This document shows, in pieces, positions 9,076-18,487 of a stretch of 64,000 bases of DNA. The position numbers were made by a program, and so were the translations under genes. The stretch's first letter is position 1. Every line of letters begins with the position of its first letter. The stretch lies in contig CAZUZS010000015.1 of NCBI GenBank assembly GCA_964624795.1, positions 1 through 64,000 on the forward strand, in the 5' to 3' direction. The notes beneath the pieces were generated by a model that was given only the letters and a program-made list of their open reading frames with translations, made no database searches and was not told the DNA's origin. The DNA comes from CAZUZS01 sp964624795. Its GTDB lineage: Bacteria; Calditrichota; Calditrichia; RBG-13-44-9.

Positions 9076-9926
9076 TGGTAATACTCTTCAACAAGTTTCA
9101 GCAATTTATCGATTTCCGTAATCCTTTGAGGCTCATCCTTGTAGGATGAATAAACCAGGTGAATATTTCTCATCATACGGAGAAGAATCTGGTAGTCCGG
9201 GCAGCCGCTGAGAATCTCCGACGGATTTGCGGTGTTTGCTTTACCGAGATACGACAAGCACTCTTCCCGGCTGTAAATTTTGCCGCGGTAAAACGGATCG
9301 AAAAAGATTTCATCGGTGCCGTCGTCAAATTTCAGAATGAAATGAGCCGGCAACGGTACCCCGGCTAACGGTATCTGCAATCGCCTGGAGATAAACATAT
9401 ACAACAGGGACAGTGTAATGGGTATGCCCTTTTTTGTCTCCAGCACGCGGTCCAGAAAACTGTTGTCCGGGTTGTAATAATCGGTGGTGTTGGCCCGGAA
9501 GCCATATTTTTCAAAAATAAAGAGATTAATATGATCGATGAATGCCAATGGATGCCCGGAGATAGGCAATTGACTGCCAATCTCCTCCGCCATGGAATCA
9601 AGCTGATGGACAATTACCGGAATATCGATTTCGGCATTGTTCCAGTAGGAGATCAATAAAACAGATTTTTCAAGATCAATATCTTCCAGGCTGGAATGGA
9701 AGAGTTGACGGAAAGCAGCGGTAACAAGATCAAAATGGAGGTCTTGCAGCAGATTATCCAGAATCGGGCGGGCCTCTGTCTCAGTCTGAAGTTGGTAAAA
9801 AGGACGTTTATGAATGATCTCCAGGCTGTTAGCCAGTATATTTTCCCGCAGGATTTCTTGGATTTGCGGACTATTGTCGTCCAGCAGCCGGAGTAGATGC
9901 TGAATCTTCATTTCGGTTTGGATCAC
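9072..9926 (-). CDS. SirB1-family transglutaminase-like protein
   Basis: A 284-residue protein of the SirB1/transglutaminase-like family. The conserved core runs from about residue 120, LAFIDHINLFIFEKYGF then YYNPDNSFLDRVLETKKGIPITLSLLYM, followed by GVPLPAHFILKF with the conserved His. In place of a catalytic Cys the family has NSFL, so protease activity is unlikely. The start is GTG (at 9926) with GAGGGG five bases upstream; an ATG five codons later has no such site. It is the first gene of a unit with DUF2203 (4-base overlap) and lpd. The biochemical role of the family is not settled. Confidence 0.85.
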   Translation of the reverse strand: MIQTEMKIQHLLRLLDDNSPQIQEILRENILANSLEIIHKRPFYQLQTETEARPILDNLLQDLHFDLVTAAFRQLFHSSLEDIDLEKSVLLISYWNNAEIDIPVIVHQLDSMAEEIGSQLPISGHPLAFIDHINLFIFEKYGFRANTTDYYNPDNSFLDRVLETKKGIPITLSLLYMFISRRLQIPLAGVPLPAHFILKFDDGTDEIFFDPFYRGKIYSREECLSYLGKANTANPSEILSGCPDYQILLRMMRNIHLVYSSYKDEPQRITEIDKLLKLVEEYYQ

Positions 9927-10576
9927 AAAAACCCCTCAGGTTAAACCGATGCCAATTTAACAAAGAAATCCCCTATTCCCAAATTTTAATTGCGGGTAAG
10001 AACTTGCTTAACAACAAGTAAAGTGTTTTTGGAAGGATATTAGACAGTGATGGTATAGGAAAATGCATGATTATAAGATTTCACTGGCGGAGGGATAGCC
10101 CTGCGATTCTGTCTCGGTCCTGCGGATTCCCAACCTGATTCTCAACCCAAAAGGATTTGCCTATGTTGGAATCCATCCGATGCCTCTTCCCTTTCTCCTA
10201 TCAAAAGAAAAGAAAGGAGAAAAATTCAAACGGAATATTATCACGGATTTTGGGGGGAAATGGTTTGAAGTTGACTACAAAATACTGCAAACCGGCAAAT
10301 CTAAAACCGCACGCCGGTGGAAGCTCTTCCCCATCGGCCTTTCACCGCCACACCACCGACATTAACAAAACCGGAGAGTTCAAGGAATCCATCCGGCTTT
10401 CCCAAACGGAGGTGACAGCCGGCAACGCGCCATGGTTTCGGCAAACAGTGAGATAAATTTTAAGTGCCGGCCGCCGCTGTTTCCCATCCCGCCGAGCACG
10501 GCAAGATGGGATTAACTTCATGTTCGCTTGAAACCGGGTAAAATTAATTGAAATGGCATTTCACCCGGCCGCATTG
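9927..10576. other. 650-base gene-free spacer downstream of ftsZ
   Basis: No convincing gene in either strand. It holds nested inverted repeats just past ftsZ (10534-10568) and a second imperfect palindrome at 10482-10511 (TCCCATC/GATGGGA with an inner GCC/GGC), neither with a long T-run. The promoter of the SirB1-like unit must lie at its left end. ORFs of up to 99 codons on the plus strand lack ribosome sites and read as random sequence. Confidence 0.5.
10534..10568 (-). terminator. Candidate terminator of the dcw/ftsZ operon
   Basis: Just beyond the ftsZ stop, the minus strand has an inner hairpin TGAAAT-GCC-ATTTCA followed by ATTAATTTTA, nested inside CCGGGT/ACCCGG. The AT-rich stem and loose T-tract make it a weak intrinsic terminator candidate. 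Confidence 0.35.
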
Positions 10577-11752
10577 CTAATCGATCTGCTTGCGCAGGAA
10601 AGTCGGAATATCGAAATCGTCCAACGGTAATTTAGGCTCTTTGTTCTCGTCCTTCTCACCCGGCTTTTTCATCGAAATTGCTTTGGGAGCGGATAGGGTT
10701 TTCTCGTTCTGCCGCCAGAAAGTCGGAACATCCCGGTTTACCTTGCCGCGCGCTGCTTCCAGCCCGCCTCCGATATTTGCTCCAAACCGGCTTTCCGCGT
10801 CGAAGCCGGTGGCAATAACAGTGACAAAAATGGAGTCCTGCAAGCTTTCGTCGATTACGGCGCCGAAGATGATATTGGCCTTATCCCCTGCTTCCTCATA
10901 AATAATAGTGGTCGCTTCGCTGATTTCGTGCAGCGTCATCTGCGGTCCGCCGGTAATATTTACCAGAACGCCCTGCGCGCCGCGAATTGAAACGCCTTCC
11001 AGCAGCGGGCTGCTTATCGCCTGCTGTGCAGCCTGAACCGCTTTTCCTTCGCCATTTGCGTAACCGCTGCCCATGAGTGCGTGTCCCATTTCGGCCATTA
11101 CGGTCTTAACATCCGCAAAATCCAGGTTGATGAGGCCCGGAATGGCAATCAGATCCGAGATTCCCTTGGTTGCGTGAAGCAGCACTTCATCCGCAATTTT
11201 GAATGCATCCAGCAGCGGCGTGGATTTATCCACCACGGAAAACAGCCGCTGATTGGGAATGATGATGAGCGTGTCTACGGTCTTGCGCAGCTCGTCGATT
11301 CCCTGTTCGGCGCGCTGATTGCGTTTCATCCCCTCAAACTGGAACGGCTTGGTAACGATGCCAACTGTGAGTGCGCCCTGGTCTTTGGCAATTTCCGCAA
11401 CGATAGGAGCAGCGCCGGTACCGGTACCGCCGCCCATTCCCGCCGTCACGAAGACCATGTCGGCACCCCCTACCGCTTCCATGACATCTTCCTTATCCTC
11501 TTCGATGGCACGGCGGCCGATTTCCGGATTGGCGCCTGCTCCCAATCCCTGGGTCAGCTTTTTACCAATCTGAATTTTGGTCTGGGCTTTGTTCTGCTCC
11601 AGCGCCTGTGCGTCGGTGTTAATGGAGATAAAATCCACTCCCTGCAGGTCCGCCTTGACCATGGTATTTATGGCGTTCCCACCGGCACCTCCCACTCCAA
11701 TTACCTTCATTCGAGCCTTCAATTCAAAGCTTTCATCCAGTAAAATGCTCAT
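10577..11752 (-). CDS. ftsZ: Cell division GTPase FtsZ
   Basis: A 391-residue tubulin homologue that polymerises into the cytokinetic ring. It shows GVGGAGGNAINTM near residue 18, the GTP-binding signature GGGTGTGAAP near residue 108, and NLDFADVKTVM. The C-terminal membrane-protein-binding peptide DDFDIPTFLRKQID contacts FtsA and ZipA-type partners. A typical variable linker of about 50 residues precedes the tail. It is the last gene of the dcw cluster, 50 bases after ftsA, as in most bacteria. Confidence 0.98.
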   Translation of the reverse strand: MSILLDESFELKARMKVIGVGGAGGNAINTMVKADLQGVDFISINTDAQALEQNKAQTKIQIGKKLTQGLGAGANPEIGRRAIEEDKEDVMEAVGGADMVFVTAGMGGGTGTGAAPIVAEIAKDQGALTVGIVTKPFQFEGMKRNQRAEQGIDELRKTVDTLIIIPNQRLFSVVDKSTPLLDAFKIADEVLLHATKGISDLIAIPGLINLDFADVKTVMAEMGHALMGSGYANGEGKAVQAAQQAISSPLLEGVSIRGAQGVLVNITGGPQMTLHEISEATTIIYEEAGDKANIIFGAVIDESLQDSIFVTVIATGFDAESRFGANIGGGLEAARGKVNRDVPTFWRQNEKTLSAPKAISMKKPGEKDENKEPKLPLDDFDIPTFLRKQID

Positions 11753-11802
11753 AAAACCTCCTCTGTTAATTAGATTTGAGTTGCACTATATCCTTAAATT
11801 TC

Positions 11803-13035
11803 TTAGAAAAATCGTTTAAAGAAACTGCTGATGCTGTCACGTACATCTTCCCACAAATTGTCGCTTCTTTTGCGATGGAACGAAGATCCTTCATGGTAAT
11901 CCCTTCCGTAAAGGGTGAGCCCGACGGCAGTTGCGTAAATCGGGCTGCGCACCGATTCGGTCAATCCGCCCAGGTATTTGGGAACGCCCAGCTTTACCGG
12001 CAATCCCCAGATTTTCTCGGCAAGATCTATTGTTCCGGGCAGCAAAGCACCGCCGCCGGTAATCACTACCCCGGCCGCCATCAGGTTCATCAAATCTGAT
12101 TTCTGCATCTCCTGCAGAGTCAAAGATAAAATTTCCTCCATGCGGGGTTGGATAATATCGATGAGAACCGAACGCGAAATAACACGCGGCGCCCGACCGC
12201 CTACCCCCGGCACGGTGAGTGTTTCGTTTTTCTTGGCCAGCGATGAAAATGTCAAGCCGTGATCAATCTTTATGGTCTCCGCCTGCTCCACCGGGGTGCG
12301 CAAACCGATAGCAATATCGTTAGTTACATTCTGTCCGCCCAATGCCACCACTGATGTGTGCCGGATGTGGCCCTCGAAAAACATCGCGATGTCTGTTGTG
12401 CCGCCGCCCAGATCTACCAGAACAACCCCCAGCCGGCGCTCATCGTCATCCAGCACCGCCAGGCTGCTGGCCAGCGGCTCCAGCACAATTTCTTCCACCT
12501 GGTAGCCGGCCCGCTCAACGCTCTTTACAATATTTTGGGCGGATGTCACCGCCGCGGTGACGACATGTACCTCCACTTCAAGCCTGACACCGGAAAGCCC
12601 CACTGGTTCCGGAATCCCGTCCTGATCATCCACGATAAATTCCTGCGGAATTACATGGATGATCTCGCGGTCGATGGGAAGTGCCAGCGCCTTAGCCGCG
12701 CTGATGGCCCGGTCTACGTCGCTTTGCGTAATTTCGTGATCGTCCCTTGCCACGCCAACCACGCCTTTGCTGTTCAGACTGCGGATGTGGTCGCCTGCGA
12801 TTCCCACGTAAACACTGTCCACCGTCGTCCCAGCCATGCTTTCCGCCTCATGCAGCGCCTGCTGAATCGACTGAACGGTCTGGTCGATGTTTACCACCAC
12901 GCCTTTCCGCAGGCCGTAAGACGGCGCGCTTCCTATGCCCACCACATTTAACCGGCCGTCCAGATCTTCCTTGACGATCACCGCGCATACTTTGGTTGTG
13001 CCAATGTCTAATCCTGTTAGAACTCTACTTTCCAT
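11803..13035 (-). CDS. ftsA: Cell division protein FtsA
   Basis: A 410-residue actin-fold ATPase that tethers FtsZ filaments to the membrane. ATPase motifs are LTGLDIGTTKVCAVIV at the N-terminus, VVLVDLGGGTTDIAMF near residue 208 and AAGVVITGGGALLPG near 335. The C-terminus ends in an amphipathic basic/aromatic stretch (DSISSFFKRFF), the expected membrane-targeting helix. It is separated from ftsQ by 10 bases and from ftsZ by 50 bases. Confidence 0.97.
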   Translation of the reverse strand: MESRVLTGLDIGTTKVCAVIVKEDLDGRLNVVGIGSAPSYGLRKGVVVNIDQTVQSIQQALHEAESMAGTTVDSVYVGIAGDHIRSLNSKGVVGVARDDHEITQSDVDRAISAAKALALPIDREIIHVIPQEFIVDDQDGIPEPVGLSGVRLEVEVHVVTAAVTSAQNIVKSVERAGYQVEEIVLEPLASSLAVLDDDERRLGVVLVDLGGGTTDIAMFFEGHIRHTSVVALGGQNVTNDIAIGLRTPVEQAETIKIDHGLTFSSLAKKNETLTVPGVGGRAPRVISRSVLIDIIQPRMEEILSLTLQEMQKSDLMNLMAAGVVITGGGALLPGTIDLAEKIWGLPVKLGVPKYLGGLTESVRSPIYATAVGLTLYGRDYHEGSSFHRKRSDNLWEDVRDSISSFFKRFF

Positions 13036-13045
13036 AAAATCCTGC

Positions 13046-13846
13046 CTAACTTTTCCTGGTAACGATGACGCGATCCGAAAATGTCAGATCAATTTTTTTA
13101 ATTTGATCCAGTTTATTGAGAATCGGCGTGCTGTTTATCAGCTCGCTCAGTTTATAAATTCTCTCGTACGGCGAACTCTCACCGATTTCCACAATTGCCC
13201 CACCGCGAATCAGAAAAAGTGTGGGAGGCGTCCTGGAATCGATATGAACCTCAGAAATATAGTTGAACAAACCTTCGTCCACTTCATCGATGGTCCGGAT
13301 CAGTCCCAGCGCCTGGAACAGCGGATCGCGATTTTGGAGCAGCCTGCTAACCGACAAACCGGTAATGAGCGGCAGATTTTCCAGCGACATCGCCGGCTTT
13401 TTCAACAGAATTTTGCCGAAACGGTCGATCATGTAAACCTTGCTGTCGATCAGGTACGCCACCGGCGTTCTTTCCTGCACGGTAATGATGAGCGTGGACG
13501 GAAGCGAACGGCTGACGCTTACTCCCTGCAGGTAGGGATTTTGCAGAATCCGCTTCACCACCGAGTCGGTCGGAACCCGGTAAAGCCGCACACCCGCCTC
13601 AATTTTGGCCAGGTTCAGAATATCATTTTTCTCAACCCATCGGTTCCCTTCCACCCGAACCTCTTTCAGTGTGAACATCTGGCTTTTGGTGACCAGGTAG
13701 TTCGCAAAGCGGTAAAATCCAAAACCCACGCCAACAAGTATGATTATGGCCAAAATGAATGCCGGAGATGGAAACGGTGCTTTTTCCCGCGCCGAACGAT
13801 CCGCCAACCGGTACTGGCGCGTCATTTGTGGTCGCCTGCTATTCAT
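13046..13846 (-). CDS. ftsQ: Cell division protein FtsQ/DivIB
   Basis: A 266-residue bitopic membrane protein of the FtsQ/FtsB/FtsL divisome subcomplex. A basic cytoplasmic tail is followed by one transmembrane segment (about residues 28-48), then the POTRA domain (FTLKEVRVEGNRWVEKNDIL), with PYLQGVSVSRSLPSTLIITVQER and the FtsQ beta domain. Its ATG lies within the end of murB (8-base overlap ATGAATAG), suggesting coupled translation. Position before ftsA and ftsZ is canonical. Confidence 0.93.
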   Translation of the reverse strand: MNSRRPQMTRQYRLADRSAREKAPFPSPAFILAIIILVGVGFGFYRFANYLVTKSQMFTLKEVRVEGNRWVEKNDILNLAKIEAGVRLYRVPTDSVVKRILQNPYLQGVSVSRSLPSTLIITVQERTPVAYLIDSKVYMIDRFGKILLKKPAMSLENLPLITGLSVSRLLQNRDPLFQALGLIRTIDEVDEGLFNYISEVHIDSRTPPTLFLIRGGAIVEIGESSPYERIYKLSELINSTPILNKLDQIKKIDLTFSDRVIVTRKS

Positions 13847-14792
13847 GCGGTCCCCGAACTCTTTTCATTTCTTCGGTGCTAAATCCCAACAATTTCACCT
13901 CCAGCTCCAGCCATACGCCGAACCGGCGGTAAACTTCGTACTGAACATCTCCAATTAATCTATAAATGTCGGCGGCCTTGGCGCCGTCGTAATTGACAAT
14001 AAAATTTGCGTGCTTGGTAGATACCATGGCGCCGCCAACCCGCATCCCTTTGCACCCTGCCTTTTCGATCAACACTCCCGCGTAATTCCCCGGCGGCCGT
14101 TTGAAAACGCTGCCGCACGATCCGTATTCCAAGGGCTGTTTGGAGGCCCGCCGTTCCAGGTAATTCTGCCTGGCCCTCTCAAGATCGGTTTTAGAACCGT
14201 CCAGCATCTGCAATTTGCAGCCCACCAAAGTTTTGTTCTGTAAATTTATCGCTCTGCGATATCCAAAGCCCGCCTGCTCCCCGCGGATGGTGACAGAATC
14301 CCCGGACCGCATCAGTGCGTCAATGTGCACTACCCGGTCCCCGATTTCCCCCACAAATGCACCTGCGTTCATATGCAGTGCACCTCCCACTGTTCCGGGA
14401 ATGCCGGACATAAAATCCAGGCCGGCAAGATTATTTTCCTCGCAGTAACCGACCAACGCCGAGACCAGCGCACCGCTGCCAGCGTAGACCTCATATCCCT
14501 GGTGCGTGATTTCAGAACAGCAGCGATCCAGGCGAATCACAACCATTTGAACGCCGCTATCGTGGACCAGGAGATTGGAACCGCTGCCCAGGATGAAGAA
14601 CGGAATATTTTCCCCGCTGCACTCTGCAACTAAGCGCTGCAGATCCTGCCGGGTGGCGGGACTGCAGAGTGCTGCCGCCGGCCCACCCACATGGTAGGTA
14701 GTGTAATCGCGGAGCGGTTCATTTAGCTTTACCTGTCCGGGAAATCGTTCCGGCAGGCGTTCCGCAAAATTATGGACCCGAGGTTTTTCCAT
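13839..14792 (-). CDS. murB: UDP-N-acetylenolpyruvoylglucosamine reductase MurB
   Basis: A 317-residue FAD- and NADPH-dependent enzyme that reduces UDP-GlcNAc-enolpyruvate to UDP-MurNAc. It has the FAD-binding YTTYHVGGPAAAL and LGSGSNLLVHD, the GIPGTVGGALHMNAGAFVG loop, and the catalytic-serine block YGSCGSVFKRPPGNYAGVLIE, followed by GAMVSTKHANFIVN. The length and sequence fit the type II (shorter) MurB. It starts three bases after murC stops. Together with murC and murG it forms the UDP-MurNAc part of the cluster. Confidence 0.96.
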   Translation of the reverse strand: MEKPRVHNFAERLPERFPGQVKLNEPLRDYTTYHVGGPAAALCSPATRQDLQRLVAECSGENIPFFILGSGSNLLVHDSGVQMVVIRLDRCCSEITHQGYEVYAGSGALVSALVGYCEENNLAGLDFMSGIPGTVGGALHMNAGAFVGEIGDRVVHIDALMRSGDSVTIRGEQAGFGYRRAINLQNKTLVGCKLQMLDGSKTDLERARQNYLERRASKQPLEYGSCGSVFKRPPGNYAGVLIEKAGCKGMRVGGAMVSTKHANFIVNYDGAKAADIYRLIGDVQYEVYRRFGVWLELEVKLLGFSTEEMKRVRGPHE

Positions 14793-14795
14793 ATC

Positions 14796-16226
14796 TCAGC
14801 GCTTGTTATTTGTTGCGGCCTTCTTTTCCGCATTTGAATTCCCTGATTTCCGGTTCAGCATTTCCGCCAGGGCCTGGCTGCATTTCCACACATCGCCGGC
14901 GCCAATGGTGATGACCATATCTCCCGGCTGAAGCAGGGGGAGAACATATTCAGGCAATTTATTCTTGTCCGGCACGAAATGAACTTCGCGATGACCGAGT
15001 GCCTGCGCAGTATCGGCAATCAGCTTGCCATCCACACCCGGAATCGGTTTTTCCCTGGCCGGGTAAACTTCCGTAACCACCAGCACATCCACCTGGAAAA
15101 AGGCGCGGGCAAATTCACGGTAAAAATCACGCGTGCGGGAATACAGGTGCGGCTGGAATACGGCTACAATTCTGCGCTGCGGCCATCCGCTGCGCGCGCC
15201 GTTCAGGGTGGCGGCAATTTCGGTCGGGTGATGGGCATAATCGTCCACCACCACGATGTCGTCAAAAGTCCCCTTTATCTCAAAGCGGCGATCGACGCCA
15301 CTGAAATCTTCCAGCCCGGCTTTGATCTTTTCAAATGGAATATCCAGTTCCAGACCAACACCAATAGCTGCCAGGGCATTCAGCACATTATGTTCACCGG
15401 GAATTTTGAGCTGCAACCGGCCCAGCTTGTATTTCATATAGGTCACATCGAAAGAAACGCCGCTGCCGCCGAATTTGACGGCACTGGCCTGGATATCAGC
15501 CTGTTTGTTGAACCCAAATGTGGTGATGCTGCGCTGAATTCCGCTGAAAATTTCCTGCACGCCCGGGTTGTCCAGGCAGACGATCACCCTGCCGTAAAAA
15601 GGAACCTTATTGGCAAATTCCACAAAGGAATTCTTCAGGTCCTCCAGGTTTTCGTAACAATCCAGGTGGTCGGATTCCACATTGGTGATGACTGCAATGG
15701 TGGGAATGAGTTTGAGAAATGATTTATCAAACTCATCCGCTTCCGCCACCAGGAACTCGCTGTCCCCCAACTTGGCATTTGTCTTCAAAGAACGCACTTT
15801 GCCGCCGATGATGAGCGTGGGATCGAGCTTGCCTTCGGTGAGCACCGCGCCGGTGAGCGAAGTGGTCGTCGTCTTGCCGTGCGTTCCGGCAATCGCAATG
15901 CCGAATTTCAGGCGCATCAGCTCGGCTAACATTTCAGCCCGCTTTATTACCGGAATTTTGCGTTTGATTGCTTCCTGCACTTCCGGGTTGTCGGTGGTAA
16001 CTGCCGAAGAGTAAACCAGCACGTCCGCATCCTTTAGATGCTCGGCGGAATGTCCTTCCGAAATCCGGGCGCCAATTTGGGCCAGGTGTGATGTAACATC
16101 GGACAGCGAACGATCGGAGCCGGAGACGGAATATCCCAGGTTGATCAGGACTTCCGCAATTCCGCTCATGCCAATCCCGCCAATGCCGACGAAATGAATA
16201 TTTTTAATTTTTCCAAGCCGAATCAT
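14796..16226 (-). CDS. murC: UDP-N-acetylmuramate--L-alanine ligase MurC
   Basis: A 476-residue Mur ligase adding L-Ala to UDP-MurNAc in the cytoplasm. The N-terminal UDP-binding Rossmann motif HFVGIGGIGMSGIAEVL, the ATP P-loop AGTHGKTTTTSLTGAVL near residue 113, NVESDHLDCY, and DDYAHHPTEIAATL of the C-terminal domain are all present. The C-terminus carries a short Lys/Asn/Ala tail. It begins one base after murG ends. Confidence 0.97.
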   Translation of the reverse strand: MIRLGKIKNIHFVGIGGIGMSGIAEVLINLGYSVSGSDRSLSDVTSHLAQIGARISEGHSAEHLKDADVLVYSSAVTTDNPEVQEAIKRKIPVIKRAEMLAELMRLKFGIAIAGTHGKTTTTSLTGAVLTEGKLDPTLIIGGKVRSLKTNAKLGDSEFLVAEADEFDKSFLKLIPTIAVITNVESDHLDCYENLEDLKNSFVEFANKVPFYGRVIVCLDNPGVQEIFSGIQRSITTFGFNKQADIQASAVKFGGSGVSFDVTYMKYKLGRLQLKIPGEHNVLNALAAIGVGLELDIPFEKIKAGLEDFSGVDRRFEIKGTFDDIVVVDDYAHHPTEIAATLNGARSGWPQRRIVAVFQPHLYSRTRDFYREFARAFFQVDVLVVTEVYPAREKPIPGVDGKLIADTAQALGHREVHFVPDKNKLPEYVLPLLQPGDMVITIGAGDVWKCSQALAEMLNRKSGNSNAEKKAATNNKR

Positions 16227-16227
16227 T

Positions 16228-17340
16228 TTACACTTTCTTCATGATTTCAATAATTTTTCCGGCAATGGCTGCCGCAGCACCAGGCCGCTGAAGGGAATCC
16301 CATGCCACGGTCATCTTTTCCCGTTGCTGATCATTAGTCAGCAGCGCTTCAATCGCTTCCTGCAGCCTGAGATGGAATTGTGAGTCTTCATTTACCAGGA
16401 GTGCTGCACCCGCTTCCGCGATAGTCCGCGCATTGTGCTCCTGGTGGTTAGCAGCGGCATACGGGTATGGCACCAGCACCACCGGCTTCCGGGCCAATGC
16501 CAGCTCCGCCAGCGTAATGGCGCCCGCCCGGCTGACAATTATGTCCGCTGCCGAATAAGCCATCCCCATCGACTCGATGTAGTCGAGAACCCGCACATCG
16601 GGATGGCTTGCCACAGGCATATTTCGGATTGCCGGGTAATTTTTATTCCCCGCCTGCCACAGAAACTGTACCGCATATTTTTCGGACAGCATCTCAGCCA
16701 GGTCTGCAATTGCGTTATTAATGGACTGCGCTCCCTGGCTTCCGCCAAAGACAAAAACGACCGGTCTGGCGGGATCGAGATCCCATTTGGCACAAGCTTC
16801 CTTTTTTTCGACAAGCTGCAACGATTTCCGCACCGGGTTTCCGGTGACCAGTAGTTCGGCTTTCACCTCCCGGAAATGTTCTTTCACAACGGAATACGGC
16901 AGACAAATCACGCCGGCGTACCTGGCCAGCAAGCGCGTGGTCACACCGGGATAGCTATCCTGTTCCTGAATAAGCGTGGGAATCCCCATTTTCGCCGCCA
17001 GGTAAACCACCGGGCCGCTTACATAGCCGCCGGTCCCAACCACAACTCCCGGCTTGAATCGATGCAATATCAGCCAACTCTGCAGCAGGCTGACCACCAC
17101 CTTAATCGGAAAAAGCAGGTTCCTTAACGAAACGGATCGCTGAAATCCGGAGATCCAGATTTTCTTGAACGGCGTTCCAGTGCCGGGCAGGATTTCATTT
17201 TCCAGCCCGCGATAGCCGCCTACATATAAGAATTCAAAATTTCCCATACTCTTCAACATTTCGATAGTTGCCAGCGCCGGGTAAATGTGCCCCCCGGTCC
17301 CGCCGCCGGCGAATAGAATTTTTGCCTCGTGATTACCCAT
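16228..17340 (-). CDS. murG: UDP-GlcNAc:lipid I N-acetylglucosaminyltransferase MurG
   Basis: A 370-residue GT-B glycosyltransferase on the inner face of the membrane that converts lipid I to lipid II. It has ILFAGGGTGGHIYPALA at the N-terminus, QEQDSYPGVTTRLLARYA, VFVFGGSQGAQSINNA and the donor-site ADIIVSRAGAITLAEL followed by PYPYAAANHQEHNA. I choose the ATG at 17340, which overlaps the ftsW stop by eight bases (ATGGGTAA). A GTG six codons earlier is possible but lies deeper inside ftsW. Confidence 0.95.
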   Translation of the reverse strand: MGNHEAKILFAGGGTGGHIYPALATIEMLKSMGNFEFLYVGGYRGLENEILPGTGTPFKKIWISGFQRSVSLRNLLFPIKVVVSLLQSWLILHRFKPGVVVGTGGYVSGPVVYLAAKMGIPTLIQEQDSYPGVTTRLLARYAGVICLPYSVVKEHFREVKAELLVTGNPVRKSLQLVEKKEACAKWDLDPARPVVFVFGGSQGAQSINNAIADLAEMLSEKYAVQFLWQAGNKNYPAIRNMPVASHPDVRVLDYIESMGMAYSAADIIVSRAGAITLAELALARKPVVLVPYPYAAANHQEHNARTIAEAGAALLVNEDSQFHLRLQEAIEALLTNDQQREKMTVAWDSLQRPGAAAAIAGKIIEIMKKV

Positions 17341-18487
17341 CCAGATACCGCAATCCACGGTTTTCCCGATTGTATCGTGCGCGTTTTGCGAACTGGTAAT
17401 TATTTTCTCCCGATTTCGAATTCACCTTGCCGGAAATATTTAACAGGAGGCCCACCGCCAGGCTCGATGAAAGCATTGAGCTTCCGCCGTAGCTGATGAA
17501 AGGCAGTGGCAGTCCGGTTGGCGGCGCCAGGTGCGCAGCGACCATAATATTGATCAACGCGTAGAATATAATGTTCGCTGTGAGACCAAAAGCCAGGTAC
17601 CGGGTAAATTTGTCGGTTGCCCGGTTGGTTAAATAAATTCCACGCCACATCAGGATAAAGAACATTGCCATGATAAATAATGTGCCAATTAAGCCCCACT
17701 CTTCACCGATGATGGCAAATATGAAATCGGTGTGGGCCTCCGGCAGAAAAAAGAGTTTTTGCGAGCTTTGGGCAAATCCAACGCCGGTTACGCCACCGGA
17801 TCCCAGGCTGATGAGCGACTGAATGATTTGGTACCCCTTTCCTAACATATCCTGTTCGGGATGGAGGAAACCCACTATTCGGTCAAACTTATAGACTGAG
17901 AATTTAATTAATAAAGCGGCGGCAGGCATCATCATAAAAAAACTATACGCGAAATAGCGAACCGGAATTGGAGATATGAATAACACCGCCAATCCAACGA
18001 TGGTGAGCATAAAGGCCGAGCTGAAATCCGGTTCGACAACAATAAGCCCCGCCAGCAGCACGATATAGAAAAGGTGCGGGAGGAAACCGCCCTTAAAGCT
18101 CTTAAGATATTCCTCTTTACGGCTAAGCGAATCCGCAAAGAAGAGGATAAGGGAAAACCTCGCAATGTCGCTGACCTGAATGTGAAGCGGACCGAGAATA
18201 ATCCAGCGGCCGGAATGTTTTACAATCAGGTATGTTAAAAGCACGACGCTTAAGACGATGAATCCCATCGAAACCTTCTGCAGCTTCTGATATGGGAACT
18301 TATAGGCCAGCAGCATAACCACCAGGCCCAGAAATACCCACAGGAGCTGACGTTTGAGAAAATAGAGGTGATCCTGACGGAATCTGTCAGCATAGAACGC
18401 GCTGGCGCTGTACACCATAATAATCCCTATAGCCATCAGGCCAATGACGGTAAAAAATATCCAGCGGTCCAACTGATTTTCATTCAT
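17333..18487 (-). CDS. ftsW: Lipid II polymerase FtsW (SEDS family)
   Basis: A 384-residue polytopic SEDS glycosyltransferase that works with the division PBP encoded in the same operon. About ten membrane segments are visible. Family landmarks are LDRWIFFTVIGLMAIGIIMVYSAS at the start, VVEPDFSSAFMLTIVGLAV with the catalytic Asp region, GVGFAQSSQKLFFLPEAHTDFIFAIIGEEWG and GLPLPFISYGGSSML. It overlaps murD by four bases (ATGA) and murG by eight, so translation is coupled throughout. FtsW, not RodA, is inferred from location. Confidence 0.95.
   Translation of the reverse strand: MNENQLDRWIFFTVIGLMAIGIIMVYSASAFYADRFRQDHLYFLKRQLLWVFLGLVVMLLAYKFPYQKLQKVSMGFIVLSVVLLTYLIVKHSGRWIILGPLHIQVSDIARFSLILFFADSLSRKEEYLKSFKGGFLPHLFYIVLLAGLIVVEPDFSSAFMLTIVGLAVLFISPIPVRYFAYSFFMMMPAAALLIKFSVYKFDRIVGFLHPEQDMLGKGYQIIQSLISLGSGGVTGVGFAQSSQKLFFLPEAHTDFIFAIIGEEWGLIGTLFIMAMFFILMWRGIYLTNRATDKFTRYLAFGLTANIIFYALINIMVAAHLAPPTGLPLPFISYGGSSMLSSSLAVGLLLNISGKVNSKSGENNYQFAKRARYNRENRGLRYLDG

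Noticed and set aside
10080..10260. Cobalamin-riboswitch-like fragments (GGGAATCC ... CGCCAGTG) on the minus strand
   Set aside because: The conserved B12-box order and CGCCACTG are not met, and no cobalamin gene follows.
10157..10456. 99-codon plus-strand ORF downstream of ftsZ
   Set aside because: No ribosome site; composition looks random; lies in a spacer with palindromes.
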